The notes under the pieces are model-generated. The model searched no databases, was not told the DNA's origin, and saw only the letters and a list, made by a program, of their open reading frames with translations. Of a stretch of 64,000 bases of DNA, positions 26,882 through 34,909 are shown piece after piece (within the stretch, counting starts at the first letter, position 1; each line of letters opens with the position of its first letter). Source of the DNA: Ancylobacter polymorphus (lineage in GTDB: Bacteria; Pseudomonadota; Alphaproteobacteria; Rhizobiales; Xanthobacteraceae). Location: positions 372,001 through 436,000 of the forward strand of contig NZ_JAUSUI010000005.1 in the NCBI RefSeq assembly GCF_030813495.1, read 5' to 3'. The position numbers were made by a program, and so were the translations under genes.

Positions 26882-26970
26882 CGACGGTTTTGGCGTAACG
26901 CCCGCGTCGCTCCCTTCCTCTTCCGCACGAGAGGCCGCAAGGCCCGATTCTGACCTAGGGAACGCACGCC

Positions 26971-27867
26971 ATGGCGGATATCGCCCCCATCCTCCACATC
27001 ATCTCGCCGCTTCGCCACGTCAGCCCGTTCGACGTCAACATGGCGGTCGATGCCGGCTACGCCACCATCCTCCCCTATTCCGGCGTCACGCTGGACGAGG
27101 TCGGCGACCTCACGCAGGACATGATGTTCTCGCGCCATCCCGACGCCGCCCCGCGCACCGGCCTGTTCATCGGCGGCAAGGATGCGGGCCTCGCGCTCGA
27201 CATGGCGAACAAGGCGAAGAGCGTCCTGTTTCCGCCCTTCGAGATTTCCGTCTTCGTCGACCCCGCCGGCTCCTTCACCACTGCCGCCGCCATGGTGGCC
27301 GAGGTGGAGCTGAAGCTGCGCCCGGCCCGGCCGGAAGGCCTCAAGGGCGTGAAGGTGCAGGTCTATGGCGCCACCGGCGTCGTCGGTGGCATCGCTGGCG
27401 TCATCGCCGCCCAGGCGGGCGCGCAGGTGACGCTGGTCAGCCACCGCGACATCGAGGCAGTCGAAGCCAAGGCCCGCGACTTCAAGCAGCGCTTCGGCGT
27501 CGACCTCGCCAGCGCCACCGGCAAGAGCGAGGACGACAAGCGCGCTTTGGTGGCGGAGGCCGAGGTGGTGCTGGCCTGCGGCCGCGCCGGCGTGGAAATC
27601 CTCTCCGCCGACGTGCTGGCGGGCGCGCCCCATCTCAAGGTCGCCGCCGATGTCAACGCCGTGCCGCCCTCGGGCATTGCCGGTATCGACGCCCACGCCA
27701 ATGGCACGCCGCTCGCCCATGGCGCGCTGGGCATCGGCGCCCTCACCATCGGCCATCTCAAATACCGCGTGCAGCATGAACTTCTGCAGCGCATGCGCGT
27801 CGCCCCGGCGGCGATGACGATCGGGTTTGAAGATGCCTTCCTGCTCGCGCGATCGCTCACGGCCTGA
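26971..27867 (+). CDS. mtdB: NAD(P)-dependent methylene-H4MPT dehydrogenase
   Basis: A 298-residue enzyme that oxidises methylene-H4MPT to methenyl-H4MPT with NAD+ or NADP+, the first oxidation of the H4MPT C1 route. The N-terminal part PILHIISPLRHVSPFDVNMA and GYATILPYSGVTLDEVGDLT are characteristic of MtdB/MtdA. The Rossmann motif is VQVYGATGVVGGIAGVIAA. Whether NAD+ is used, as by MtdB, or only NADP+, as by MtdA, is not decided by inspection. Its place in the H4MPT island supports MtdB. The next gene starts 41 bp before its stop. Confidence 0.92.
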   Translation: MADIAPILHIISPLRHVSPFDVNMAVDAGYATILPYSGVTLDEVGDLTQDMMFSRHPDAAPRTGLFIGGKDAGLALDMANKAKSVLFPPFEISVFVDPAGSFTTAAAMVAEVELKLRPARPEGLKGVKVQVYGATGVVGGIAGVIAAQAGAQVTLVSHRDIEAVEAKARDFKQRFGVDLASATGKSEDDKRALVAEAEVVLACGRAGVEILSADVLAGAPHLKVAADVNAVPPSGIAGIDAHANGTPLAHGALGIGALTIGHLKYRVQHELLQRMRVAPAAMTIGFEDAFLLARSLTA

Positions 27868-28993
27868 GGACGCGTTCGATGTCGTCCTTGTCGGCATCGC
27901 CGCGCGCGGGCTGGCGGCGAGCGCCCGTCGCGCCGGCCTCAAGCCCCTTGTCCTCGACCTGTTCGCGGACGAGGACACGCGCGCGCTGGCCGCACGCAGC
28001 CTCCAGCTGTGTCGCCGGGACGGGCTCGCGCTCGACCCGGACGACCTGTTCGCCCAGCTTGCCCGCCATGCCGGGCCGGACACGCCGCTCGTGCTCGGCA
28101 CCGGCTTCGAGGACGCGCCGGAGCTTGTCGGTCAGCTGGCGGCGCGCTTTCGTCTCGCGGGCAGCGGTGCCGACACCCTCGCCCGGCTCAAGCAGCCCTT
28201 CGATTTCGCCCATCGCCTCGCCGGGCTCGGCATTCCCCATCCCCGGGTGTTTTCCGGCCCGGCCCCGGACGGCGTTCCGACGCTGGAAAAGCGCGTCGGC
28301 GCATCAGGGGGCGGGCATGTCCGCCCGTCGTCACAGGCACGCGGGCCGGGCTGGTATCTGCAGGAGCAAGTGGAAGGGCGCGCCGTCTCGGCCCTGTTCC
28401 TCGGCAATGGAACGGGGGCGCGCCTCCTCGCCTTTTCCGAACAATGGTGCGCGCCGGCCGAAGGGGCGCCGTTCCGCTATGGCGGCTGCGCGGGCCCGCT
28501 CGCGCTGGAGCCGGCCCTTGTCGAGGCGATCGACTCCGCGCTGTCTCGCCTCACCGCCCGCGTCGGCCTCACGGGGCTGGCGAGCGCCGATCTCATCCTT
28601 GGCGCGGGGGCGTGGCATCTCATCGAGGTCAACCCGCGGCCCGGCGCGACGCTGGATATCTTCGACGCTCCCCCGCTCCCGCCTCTGCTGCGCCTTCACC
28701 TCGACGCCTGTGCGGGCGAACTGCCGGACCTCCCGCTCCTTGTCCCCGGCGCGGGCGTGGAAATCCGGGCCGCCGGCGTATTTTACGCACCCACCCCCAT
28801 CAAGGTGAGGGACGCCCTGCCCCACTGGGCAGCGGACCGTCCCGCCCCGGGCACGCGCATCGCGGCGGGAGAGCCCGTCTGTACGGTGCAGGCGACCGGA
28901 CGCGACCTTGCCGACGCCCGCGCCGTTCTGGCGCGGCGCATGGATCATCTTTCGCGCGTGCTGAACATACCCAGCCGCGCTGCTGCGGAGTAA
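27827..28993 (+). CDS. ATP-grasp family protein of the H4MPT island
   Basis: A 388-residue protein with an N-terminal Rossmann-like part (FDVVLVGIAARGLAASARRA) and an ATP-grasp domain at about residues 110-310. ATP and metal motifs are LEKRVGASGGGHVRP, YLQEQVEGRAVSALFLGNG and WHLIEVNPRPGATLDI. ATP-grasp enzymes join a carboxylate to an amine or thiol. Homologues are restricted to H4MPT gene clusters. A glutamate ligase step for H4MPT or methylofuran is plausible, but the substrate is unknown. The only good start lies 41 bp inside mtdB; mch follows after 7 bp. Confidence 0.8.
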   Translation: MKMPSCSRDRSRPEDAFDVVLVGIAARGLAASARRAGLKPLVLDLFADEDTRALAARSLQLCRRDGLALDPDDLFAQLARHAGPDTPLVLGTGFEDAPELVGQLAARFRLAGSGADTLARLKQPFDFAHRLAGLGIPHPRVFSGPAPDGVPTLEKRVGASGGGHVRPSSQARGPGWYLQEQVEGRAVSALFLGNGTGARLLAFSEQWCAPAEGAPFRYGGCAGPLALEPALVEAIDSALSRLTARVGLTGLASADLILGAGAWHLIEVNPRPGATLDIFDAPPLPPLLRLHLDACAGELPDLPLLVPGAGVEIRAAGVFYAPTPIKVRDALPHWAADRPAPGTRIAAGEPVCTVQATGRDLADARAVLARRMDHLSRVLNIPSRAAAE

Positions 28994-29000
28994 CTCTCCC

Positions 29001-29972
29001 ATGTCGACCCCCCTCCAGAACGCGTCGGGACTGAGCGTGGCCGCCCTGTCGGCACCGCTCGTCGAGGACCTCTTGGCCAAGGCCGCGACGCTGCGGCTTC
29101 ATCTGAGCCAAAGCCCCTGCGGCGCCCTCCTGGTCGATGCCGGTATCGCCGCCCGCGGCGGGCTGGAAGCGGGCCGGCGCATCGCCGAAATCTGCCTCGG
29201 CGGCCTGGGCTCGGTCAGCCTGTCAACCAGCGGGCGTTTTCCGCGCTGGGGCACGATGGTGACGGTGACCACCGCCGATCCCGTGCTCGCCTGCCTCGGC
29301 AGTCAATATGCCGGCTGGAGCCTCGCGGAAGGCGACTTCTTCGCCCTGGGCTCCGGCCCCGCCCGCGCCTTGTGGGCGAAGGAGGCGCTGTTCCAGGAAC
29401 TCGGCTACCGCGACAGCGCCGACCATGCCTGCCTGGTGCTGGAAGTCGACAAGCTGCCGCCCGACGCTCTGGTGGCGCGCATCGCCGAAGAATGCGGCAT
29501 CGCGCCGGAAAAGCTCACCCTCATCCTCACGCCCACCTCCAGCCTCGCCGGCACGGTGCAGATCGTCGCCCGTGTGCTGGAAGTGGCGCTGCACAAGACG
29601 CATGCGCTGCACTTCCCGCTCGACCGCGTGGTGGATGGCATCGGCGCCTCGCCCTTGCCGCCGCCGGCGCCGGATTTCGTCGCCGCCATGGGCCGCACCA
29701 ATGACGCCACGCTCTATGGCGGCGATGTGCAGCTCTTCGTCACCGGGCCGGAAGACGAGGCGCGGGCGCTGGCCGAGGGGCTGCCGAGTTCTTCCTCGCG
29801 CGACCATGGCCGCACCTTCGCGGAGATCTTCACCGCCTATAAGGGCGATTTCTACGCCATGGACCCGATGCTGTTCAGCCCCGCCCGCGTCACCGTGACC
29901 GCGCTGGAGACCGGCCGCAGCTTCACCTTCGGCGCGTTCCATGAGGATGTCCTGGAGCGCTCCTTCGCATGA
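29001..29972 (+). CDS. mch: Methenyl-H4MPT cyclohydrolase
   Basis: A 323-residue cytosolic enzyme that converts methenyl-H4MPT to 5-formyl-H4MPT, between MtdB and the Fhc complex. It is full length and collinear with bacterial and archaeal Mch: GGLEAGRRIAEICLGGLGSV, FPRWGTMVTVTTADPVLACL, FALGSGPARALWAKE, VGADY-free C-terminal half with MGRTNDATLYGGDVQLFV and YKGDFYAMDPMLFSPA. It sits in the order mch, RimK-like ligase, CitG-like gene, as in Methylorubrum. It overlaps the next gene by 4 bp (ATGA). Confidence 0.94.
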   Translation: MSTPLQNASGLSVAALSAPLVEDLLAKAATLRLHLSQSPCGALLVDAGIAARGGLEAGRRIAEICLGGLGSVSLSTSGRFPRWGTMVTVTTADPVLACLGSQYAGWSLAEGDFFALGSGPARALWAKEALFQELGYRDSADHACLVLEVDKLPPDALVARIAEECGIAPEKLTLILTPTSSLAGTVQIVARVLEVALHKTHALHFPLDRVVDGIGASPLPPPAPDFVAAMGRTNDATLYGGDVQLFVTGPEDEARALAEGLPSSSSRDHGRTFAEIFTAYKGDFYAMDPMLFSPARVTVTALETGRSFTFGAFHEDVLERSFA

Positions 29973-30877
29973 GCGTGGAACGCTCCGACACGGTCGTCAT
30001 CTTCACCGAGGATGCCGACTGGCACACACGCCGGCTGAAGGCGGCGATCGAGCGCGAGGGCTTTCCCGTTCTCGTGCTCTCGCTCAACGACTGCGGCTTC
30101 GCCATTGGCGGCACCGCTCATGGGCTGGTGCTGCCGGGCCTTGGCGACGCTCTGCCGGCCGCCGCCTTCGTGCGTCTCATCGCCAAGGGCTCGACCGAGC
30201 AGATCACCGCGCGGCTCGGCCTGCTGCACGCGCTCTCCGCGCTGGGGGTGAAGGTGATGAACGACGCCCGCGCCATCGAGCGCTGCGTCGATAAATCCAT
30301 GACCAGCTTCCTCATTGCCCAGGCCGGCCTGCCGACCCCGCGCAGCTTCGTCGGCGAGGACCGGGCCGCGATGCAGGCGCTGCTCGACGCCGCGCCGGGC
30401 GACATGGTGCTCAAACCGCTGTTCGGCGCGCAGGGGCGCGGCATACGCCGGCTGGCGCCGCGCGCTCTGCTGCCCGAGCCCGAGAAGGTCGGCGGCCTAT
30501 ACTACCTGCAGGATTTCGTCGCCGCCCCCTCCGCCGAGAGCTACCAGGACTGGAGGGTCTTCGTCATTGGCGGCACGGTGGCAGGGGCGATGCTGCGCCG
30601 CTCGCCGGTGTGGATCACCAATATCCACCAGGGCGCCGTCGGCGTGCCGGCACCGTTCGATGCCCGCGCGCATGAACTCGCCATCCGCGCCACCGCGGCG
30701 GTCGGCGCCGATTACGCGGGGGTGGACCTGATCGAGGACGCGCTGGGGCAGTTTCAGGTGCTGGAGGTCAATTCCATGCCGGCCTGGAAGGGATTGCAGC
30801 AGGCGACGGGCCTCGACATCGCGAGCGCACTGGCCCGCCATCTCGCCGCGATGCTGGCGGTCACGGTCGCGGCATGA
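29969..30877 (+). CDS. RimK/MptN-like ATP-grasp ligase of the H4MPT island
   Basis: A 302-residue ATP-grasp enzyme of the RimK group. The central domain shows VDKSMTSFLIAQAGLPTPRS, DMVLKPLFGAQGRGIRRL and LGQFQVLEVNSMPAWKGLQQ, typical of glutamate ligases such as RimK, CofF and archaeal MptN (H4MPT:glutamate ligase). The gene directly follows mch, the position of orf5 in Methylorubrum. A glutamyl ligase that modifies H4MPT or extends the glutamate chain of methylofuran is likely, though the exact substrate is not shown. Both ends overlap neighbours by 4 bp. Confidence 0.83.
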   Translation: MSVERSDTVVIFTEDADWHTRRLKAAIEREGFPVLVLSLNDCGFAIGGTAHGLVLPGLGDALPAAAFVRLIAKGSTEQITARLGLLHALSALGVKVMNDARAIERCVDKSMTSFLIAQAGLPTPRSFVGEDRAAMQALLDAAPGDMVLKPLFGAQGRGIRRLAPRALLPEPEKVGGLYYLQDFVAAPSAESYQDWRVFVIGGTVAGAMLRRSPVWITNIHQGAVGVPAPFDARAHELAIRATAAVGADYAGVDLIEDALGQFQVLEVNSMPAWKGLQQATGLDIASALARHLAAMLAVTVAA

Positions 30878-31698
30878 ACGCCACCGCCATCGCGGCCGCG
30901 TTCCGCGCCGCCTGCCATGCCGAACTCGACGCGCTCAAAGCGGGCAATGTGCACCGCTTCAGCGCCGGCCACGGCATGGAGGTCGCGCATTTCGAGCGGG
31001 CGGCGCAGGCGGCAGCGCCTTTGCTCGCCGCGCCAGGCGCCCGTGTGGGCGAGCGGATCGAGAGCGCGGTGGCGGCCTCGCTGGCAGAAACCGGCCTCAA
31101 CACCAATCTCGGCATCCTCCTGCTCTGCGCGCCGCTGGCGGCGGCGGCGGAACGGCCCGGCCCGCTGCGGGCGTCACTCGATGCCGTGCTCGCCGGCCTC
31201 GACATCACGGATGCGCAGGCCGCCTTCCGCGCCATCGCTGCGGCCAATCCGGGCGGGCTCGGCCGGCATGGCGCGCATGATGTGGCGGCGCCCGCCCGCA
31301 TCGGCCTCGTCGAGGCGATGGCGGAAGCGGCGGGACGCGACCGGATCGCCCGGCAATATGTCTCCGGATTTGCCGATGTGTTCGAGATCGGCCTCCCTCG
31401 CCTCGCGGCCCTCGCCGATGCTGAGCCGGAAGCGCGCACCGAGGCGGTGCATCTCGCCTTCATGGCGGCGTTCCCGGACAGCCACATCGCCCGCAAATTC
31501 GGCGAGGCCGCCGCCGAAGAGGTGCGCCGCGAGGCGTCCTCCGTCGCAGAGGCCGTCGATTTCCGCGCCCCGGCCGCCACCCGCCGCGCGCCGCTGCTCG
31601 CCTTCGACGCCCGACTGAAGGCGCGCGGCCTCAACCCCGGCACCAGCGCCGATCTCACCGTGGCGACGCTGTTCGCGCAGGCGCTGCTCAGCCCATGA
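30874..31698 (+). CDS. CitG-like (triphosphoribosyl-dephospho-CoA synthase family) protein of the C1 island
   Basis: A 274-residue protein of the CitG/MdcB family. LDALKAGNVHRFSAGHGMEV and LAETGLNTNLGILLLCAPLA are the two conserved phosphoribosyl-transfer motifs. True CitG makes the prosthetic group of citrate lyase, but no citrate lyase genes are here. In methylotrophs the homologue next to mch is needed for the H4MPT route. A phosphoribosyl transfer from a nucleotide in cofactor synthesis is the natural hypothesis. It starts inside the previous stop, and its last 11 bp overlap the convergent HisA-like gene. Confidence 0.82.
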   Translation: MNATAIAAAFRAACHAELDALKAGNVHRFSAGHGMEVAHFERAAQAAAPLLAAPGARVGERIESAVAASLAETGLNTNLGILLLCAPLAAAAERPGPLRASLDAVLAGLDITDAQAAFRAIAAANPGGLGRHGAHDVAAPARIGLVEAMAEAAGRDRIARQYVSGFADVFEIGLPRLAALADAEPEARTEAVHLAFMAAFPDSHIARKFGEAAAEEVRREASSVAEAVDFRAPAATRRAPLLAFDARLKARGLNPGTSADLTVATLFAQALLSP

Positions 31699-32386
31699 AC
31701 GCCGCGATATCCGCACGCGACAGCCGCCCGTCATGCAGCGCGCTGGCCAGCAGCACGCCGGCGACGCCGAGCTCGGCCAGACGATGAAGGTCGTCCACGT
31801 CCCGCACCCCGCCCGCCGCATAGACGCGCCGGCCCTCCGCCCGCGCGCGAATGGCGGCGAGGCGGTCCAGATCCGGCCCCTGCCCGGCGCCGACCCGTGC
31901 CAGCGTCATCACGATCACCGCTTCCGGCCACAGGGCGGCGTTGTCGTGCAGGCTCTCCGGCCCGCGCGGGCCTTCCGGTCCGTAGTCGAGCGAGAGCAGC
32001 CCGGCGCCGCTGGCCAGCGCCGCCTCGGCTTCGGCAAGATCGGCAAGGCTTTCACTGCCGATCACCGGCCGGCCGGGACCCTGGGCAACACGGCGGGCGA
32101 GCGCTTCGGGGGACGCCTCTCCGGCATCGACCCACAGGGTGAGCCCGGGATGGCGCACGGCGAGGGCCTGCAGTTCCGCATCGTGCCCCCCGCGCCCGGC
32201 GATGGCGTCGAGATCGGCGATGTAGAGCGTGCGGAAGGCGCCGAGCGCCAGCAGCCCGTCGGCCACGTCCGGCGGGGCGGCGCTGGCGGACAGCGGCGTC
32301 TCGATCGGCCGATAGGCGTCACGGGCGCCGCGGCGTGCGTGGACCACCGCACCTCCCATCAGGTCGATCACCGGTATAAGTTCCAC
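31688..32386 (-). CDS. HisA/HisF-like barrel protein of the C1 island
   Basis: A 232-residue HisA-type TIM barrel. It keeps the first catalytic aspartate (VELIPVIDLMGG, D8), D134 in LSLDYG, and the C-terminal phosphate site AAGGVRDVDD with LLASALHDG. The N-terminal phosphate motif, GGGIR or GGGVR in true HisA, reads WVDAGEAS at residues 85-92. It is therefore probably not histidine-biosynthetic HisA. Relatives sit in H4MPT islands and likely act on a sugar-phosphate-containing precursor of H4MPT or methylofuran. The GTG start at 32386 follows GAGAGGAAGG. mfnD lies divergent only 30 bp away. Confidence 0.8.
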   Translation of the reverse strand: MELIPVIDLMGGAVVHARRGARDAYRPIETPLSASAAPPDVADGLLALGAFRTLYIADLDAIAGRGGHDAELQALAVRHPGLTLWVDAGEASPEALARRVAQGPGRPVIGSESLADLAEAEAALASGAGLLSLDYGPEGPRGPESLHDNAALWPEAVIVMTLARVGAGQGPDLDRLAAIRARAEGRRVYAAGGVRDVDDLHRLAELGVAGVLLASALHDGRLSRADIAAFMG

Positions 32387-32416
32387 CTTCGGCCTTCCTC
32401 TCTGGTACGCGGGTAG

Positions 32417-33385
32417 ATGCTGGTCTTTGTCGTTGAAACGGTCACCGGGGGTGGCGCCCTCGGCGCGGAACTTCCGGCCTCGCTGATAGCCGAAGGCGCG
32501 CTGATGCGCGACACGCTGATCGGCGACCTTGAGGATCTTCCCGGCGTGCGGGTGGTCACCACCCATGATGCGCGCTTCCCCGCCCCGCCGCGCGGCACCA
32601 GCACAGCGCTGCGCCTCGGCGACGATCCCGCCTCGGTGTGGCGGCTGATGGCGCGGGAGGCCGATTGCTGCTGGCCGATCGCGCCGGAGAGCGCGGGCGT
32701 GCTCGAACGCCTGGTCCGCGATTTGCGCGCCCAGTGCCGGCGGGTGGTGGCGCCGGAGCCCGAGACCATTGCCCTGTGCGCCAGCAAGCTGGAGACTGCG
32801 CGGGTGCTGGAGCAGGCGGGCGTGAAGGTGGTGCCCACCTGGCCGCTCGACGCGCTGCCGGCGGAGGCCCCCGGCCCCTTCGTGGTGAAGCCGGATGACG
32901 GAACCGGCGGTGTCGGGCTGCGCGTCGTCGACCAGCGCCCGACGCCGCCCTATCCGCCGGCCCATGTCATCCAGCCCTTGGTAGCGGGCGAGGCGGCGAG
33001 CCTCACCCTTTTGTGCCAGAACGGGCGGACCCATGTTCTGACCGCCAACCGTCAGCACATCGCGCGCGGCGACGGCAGGTTGCGCTTCACCGGCGTCACC
33101 GTCGGCGCCTTGCCCGTAGACGACGCGCTGCGGTCTTTCGGGGAGAGCATCGGCGCGGCATTGCCGGGCCTGCACGGGCTCATCGGCGTCGATTACATCG
33201 CGACAGCGGACGGCCCGGTAGCGGTGGAGGTCAATCCGCGCCTCACCACCTCCTATGCCGGCCTGCGCCGGTCGCTGGCGGTCAACCCGCTGGCCTTCAT
33301 GAGCGAATTCATCCGCGACGGCGCGGTGCCGGACCTGCCGCACCTGCCGCCCGCCCTTCCCATCGACATCGTGCCTGAGGAATGA
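32417..33385 (+). CDS. mfnD: ATP-grasp ligase, MfnD-like (tyramine/tyrosine-glutamate ligase of methylofuran synthesis)
   Basis: A 322-residue ATP-grasp enzyme with SKLETARVLEQAGVKVVPTW, PFVVKPDDGTGGVGLRVV and GPVAVEVNPRLTTSYAGLRR. The glycine loop and the Glu/Asn metal ligands are intact. Archaeal MfnD joins glutamate to tyramine in methanofuran synthesis. Adjacency to an MfnF homologue, started inside its stop codon, supports the same pathway. Methylofuran of Methylorubrum has been reported to contain tyrosine and a long glutamate chain, so tyrosine may be the acceptor here. Substrate assignment is inferred. Confidence 0.75.
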   Translation: MLVFVVETVTGGGALGAELPASLIAEGALMRDTLIGDLEDLPGVRVVTTHDARFPAPPRGTSTALRLGDDPASVWRLMAREADCCWPIAPESAGVLERLVRDLRAQCRRVVAPEPETIALCASKLETARVLEQAGVKVVPTWPLDALPAEAPGPFVVKPDDGTGGVGLRVVDQRPTPPYPPAHVIQPLVAGEAASLTLLCQNGRTHVLTANRQHIARGDGRLRFTGVTVGALPVDDALRSFGESIGAALPGLHGLIGVDYIATADGPVAVEVNPRLTTSYAGLRRSLAVNPLAFMSEFIRDGAVPDLPHLPPALPIDIVPEE

Positions 33386-34431
33386 CCGTGAAGAGAATTG
33401 TCCGCCTGGGATGGGATGTCGGCGGCGCCCATGTGAAGCTCGCCGCCTTCGGGCAGGACGGACGGCTGAAGGCCGTGCGCATCGCGCCCTGCCCGGTGTG
33501 GAAGGGCGAGGCGGAACTCGCCACCACGCTGCGCGAGCTGCGGTCGGAGTTCGAGCCCGGCGTGCCCTCCGCCGTCACCATGACCGCCGAGGGCGCCGAT
33601 CTCTGGCCCGACCGCCACGCCGGCGTGGTCGGCACCGTGGGGCTGCTGATGCAGGCGCTGGCCGGCGCGCCGCTGGCGCTGTTCGCCGGGCCGGACGGCT
33701 TCGTGCCGCCCGAGCGCGCGGCCGAGCATGCCGACCGCATCGCCTCGGCCAATTGGTACGCCACCGCCGCCGTGCTGGCGCATCTGTTGCCCGGCGGCAT
33801 TCTCGTCGATATCGGCTCGACCACGGCGGACCTCATTCCCTTCGAGGCCGGGCGGGTGACGGCGCGCGGCTTCTCGGATGCCGAACGCCTCGCCAGCAAT
33901 GAGCTGGTTTACACCGGCGCGGCCCGCACGCCGGTCATGGCGCTGGCGGCCGAAGCGCCGTTCGCGGGCCGCTGGCTGCCGCTGATGGCCGAACTCTTCG
34001 CCACCACGGCCGATATTCACCGCCTCACCGGCGAGTTGACCGAGGAGGCCGACCTCTACCCGAGCGCAGATGGCGGGCCGAAGACGGCGGAGGCAAGCGC
34101 CCGCCGCCTGCTGCGAATGATCGGACAGGATTTCGCGCCGCCGCTCCTGCCCAGGACGAAGGCGCTGGCGCGCCACCTCGCGGAAGCGCAGATCACCCGC
34201 ATCGGCCGCGCGTTCGACTGTGTCGCCTCGGCGCAGGAGAACGCGCCGGAGATGCTGGTCGGCGCCGGCGTCGGCCGTTTCATGGCGGCGCGGCTCGCCG
34301 AGCGGCGCGACCTGACCTATCTCGACCTTGCCGACGTGCTGACCGACGACCCCGCCCTCTCCCGCCAGGCGGCGGACTGCGCCCCGGCCGTGGCCGTCGG
34401 CCTGCTCGCCGCCGCACTCGACGCCGCCTGA
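33382..34431 (+). CDS. mfnF: MfnF-like condensing enzyme (hydantoinase/actin-like fold)
   Basis: A 349-residue protein of the hydantoinase/oxoprolinase-related actin-like superfamily. The two phosphate loops are RLGWDVGGAHVKLAAF and GGILVDIGSTTADLIPF. In archaea MfnF couples the furan diphosphate made by MfnE to glutamyl-tyramine, forming the ether of methanofuran. Homologues in methylotroph C1 islands had long been annotated only as hydantoinase-like. It overlaps mfnD by 4 bp, and folB follows after 30 bp. The reaction is inferred from the archaeal enzyme and from co-occurrence with MfnB, MfnD and MfnE homologues. Confidence 0.76.
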   Translation: MTVKRIVRLGWDVGGAHVKLAAFGQDGRLKAVRIAPCPVWKGEAELATTLRELRSEFEPGVPSAVTMTAEGADLWPDRHAGVVGTVGLLMQALAGAPLALFAGPDGFVPPERAAEHADRIASANWYATAAVLAHLLPGGILVDIGSTTADLIPFEAGRVTARGFSDAERLASNELVYTGAARTPVMALAAEAPFAGRWLPLMAELFATTADIHRLTGELTEEADLYPSADGGPKTAEASARRLLRMIGQDFAPPLLPRTKALARHLAEAQITRIGRAFDCVASAQENAPEMLVGAGVGRFMAARLAERRDLTYLDLADVLTDDPALSRQAADCAPAVAVGLLAAALDAA

Positions 34432-34461
34432 CCCACCGAAGAACCCACGGGAATTCCGCTC

Positions 34462-34824
34462 ATGTCCGACCGCATTTTCCTCCGGGGCGTCGAACTGCAC
34501 GCCTGGCACGGCCTGCATGAGGAGGAGGCGCGGCTCGGCCAGCGTTTCATCATCGATATCGACTGGTGGCTCGACGCCGGCGACGCCGCCGCCCATGACA
34601 ATTACGCCGAGACGGTCGGCTATGAGAAAGTGTTCGAGGTCATCCACGAAGTGTCCTCCAGCCACCGCTTCCATATTCTCGAAGCCTTCGCCCAGGCCAT
34701 CGCCGAAGCGGTGCTCACGCGTTATCCCCGGGTGGAGAAGGTGCGTGTGGAACTGCACAAGCCTTCCGCGCCGATCGCCGGCATCTTCCGCGACGCCGGG
34801 GTCGAGATCACCCGCCATCGCTGA
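34462..34824 (+). CDS. folB: Dihydroneopterin aldolase
   Basis: A 120-residue FolB-fold enzyme. It splits dihydroneopterin to 6-hydroxymethyl-dihydropterin and glycolaldehyde, feeding folate and H4MPT pterin synthesis. Visible motifs are MSDRIFLRGVELHAWHGLHE, YAETVGYEKVFEVI with the conserved Tyr, and a C-terminal VEKVRVELHKPSAPIAGIF whose lysine acts in catalysis. It is the last gene of the mfnD-mfnF-folB run, so this copy may serve H4MPT synthesis specifically. Another folB for folate may exist elsewhere. Confidence 0.9.
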   Translation: MSDRIFLRGVELHAWHGLHEEEARLGQRFIIDIDWWLDAGDAAAHDNYAETVGYEKVFEVIHEVSSSHRFHILEAFAQAIAEAVLTRYPRVEKVRVELHKPSAPIAGIFRDAGVEITRHR

Positions 34825-34909
34825 ACCGCCGGCGCCACCGCTTCAGGCTTCCGGCGCGGGGCGGAATTCATTACCTCTTGACGTTCAGACCGCTGTTTCG
34901 GAGTCCACC

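Noticed and set aside
31688-32386. Genuine histidine-biosynthesis hisA
   Set aside because: The N-terminal phosphate motif is missing and no other his gene is nearby; island context points to cofactor synthesis.
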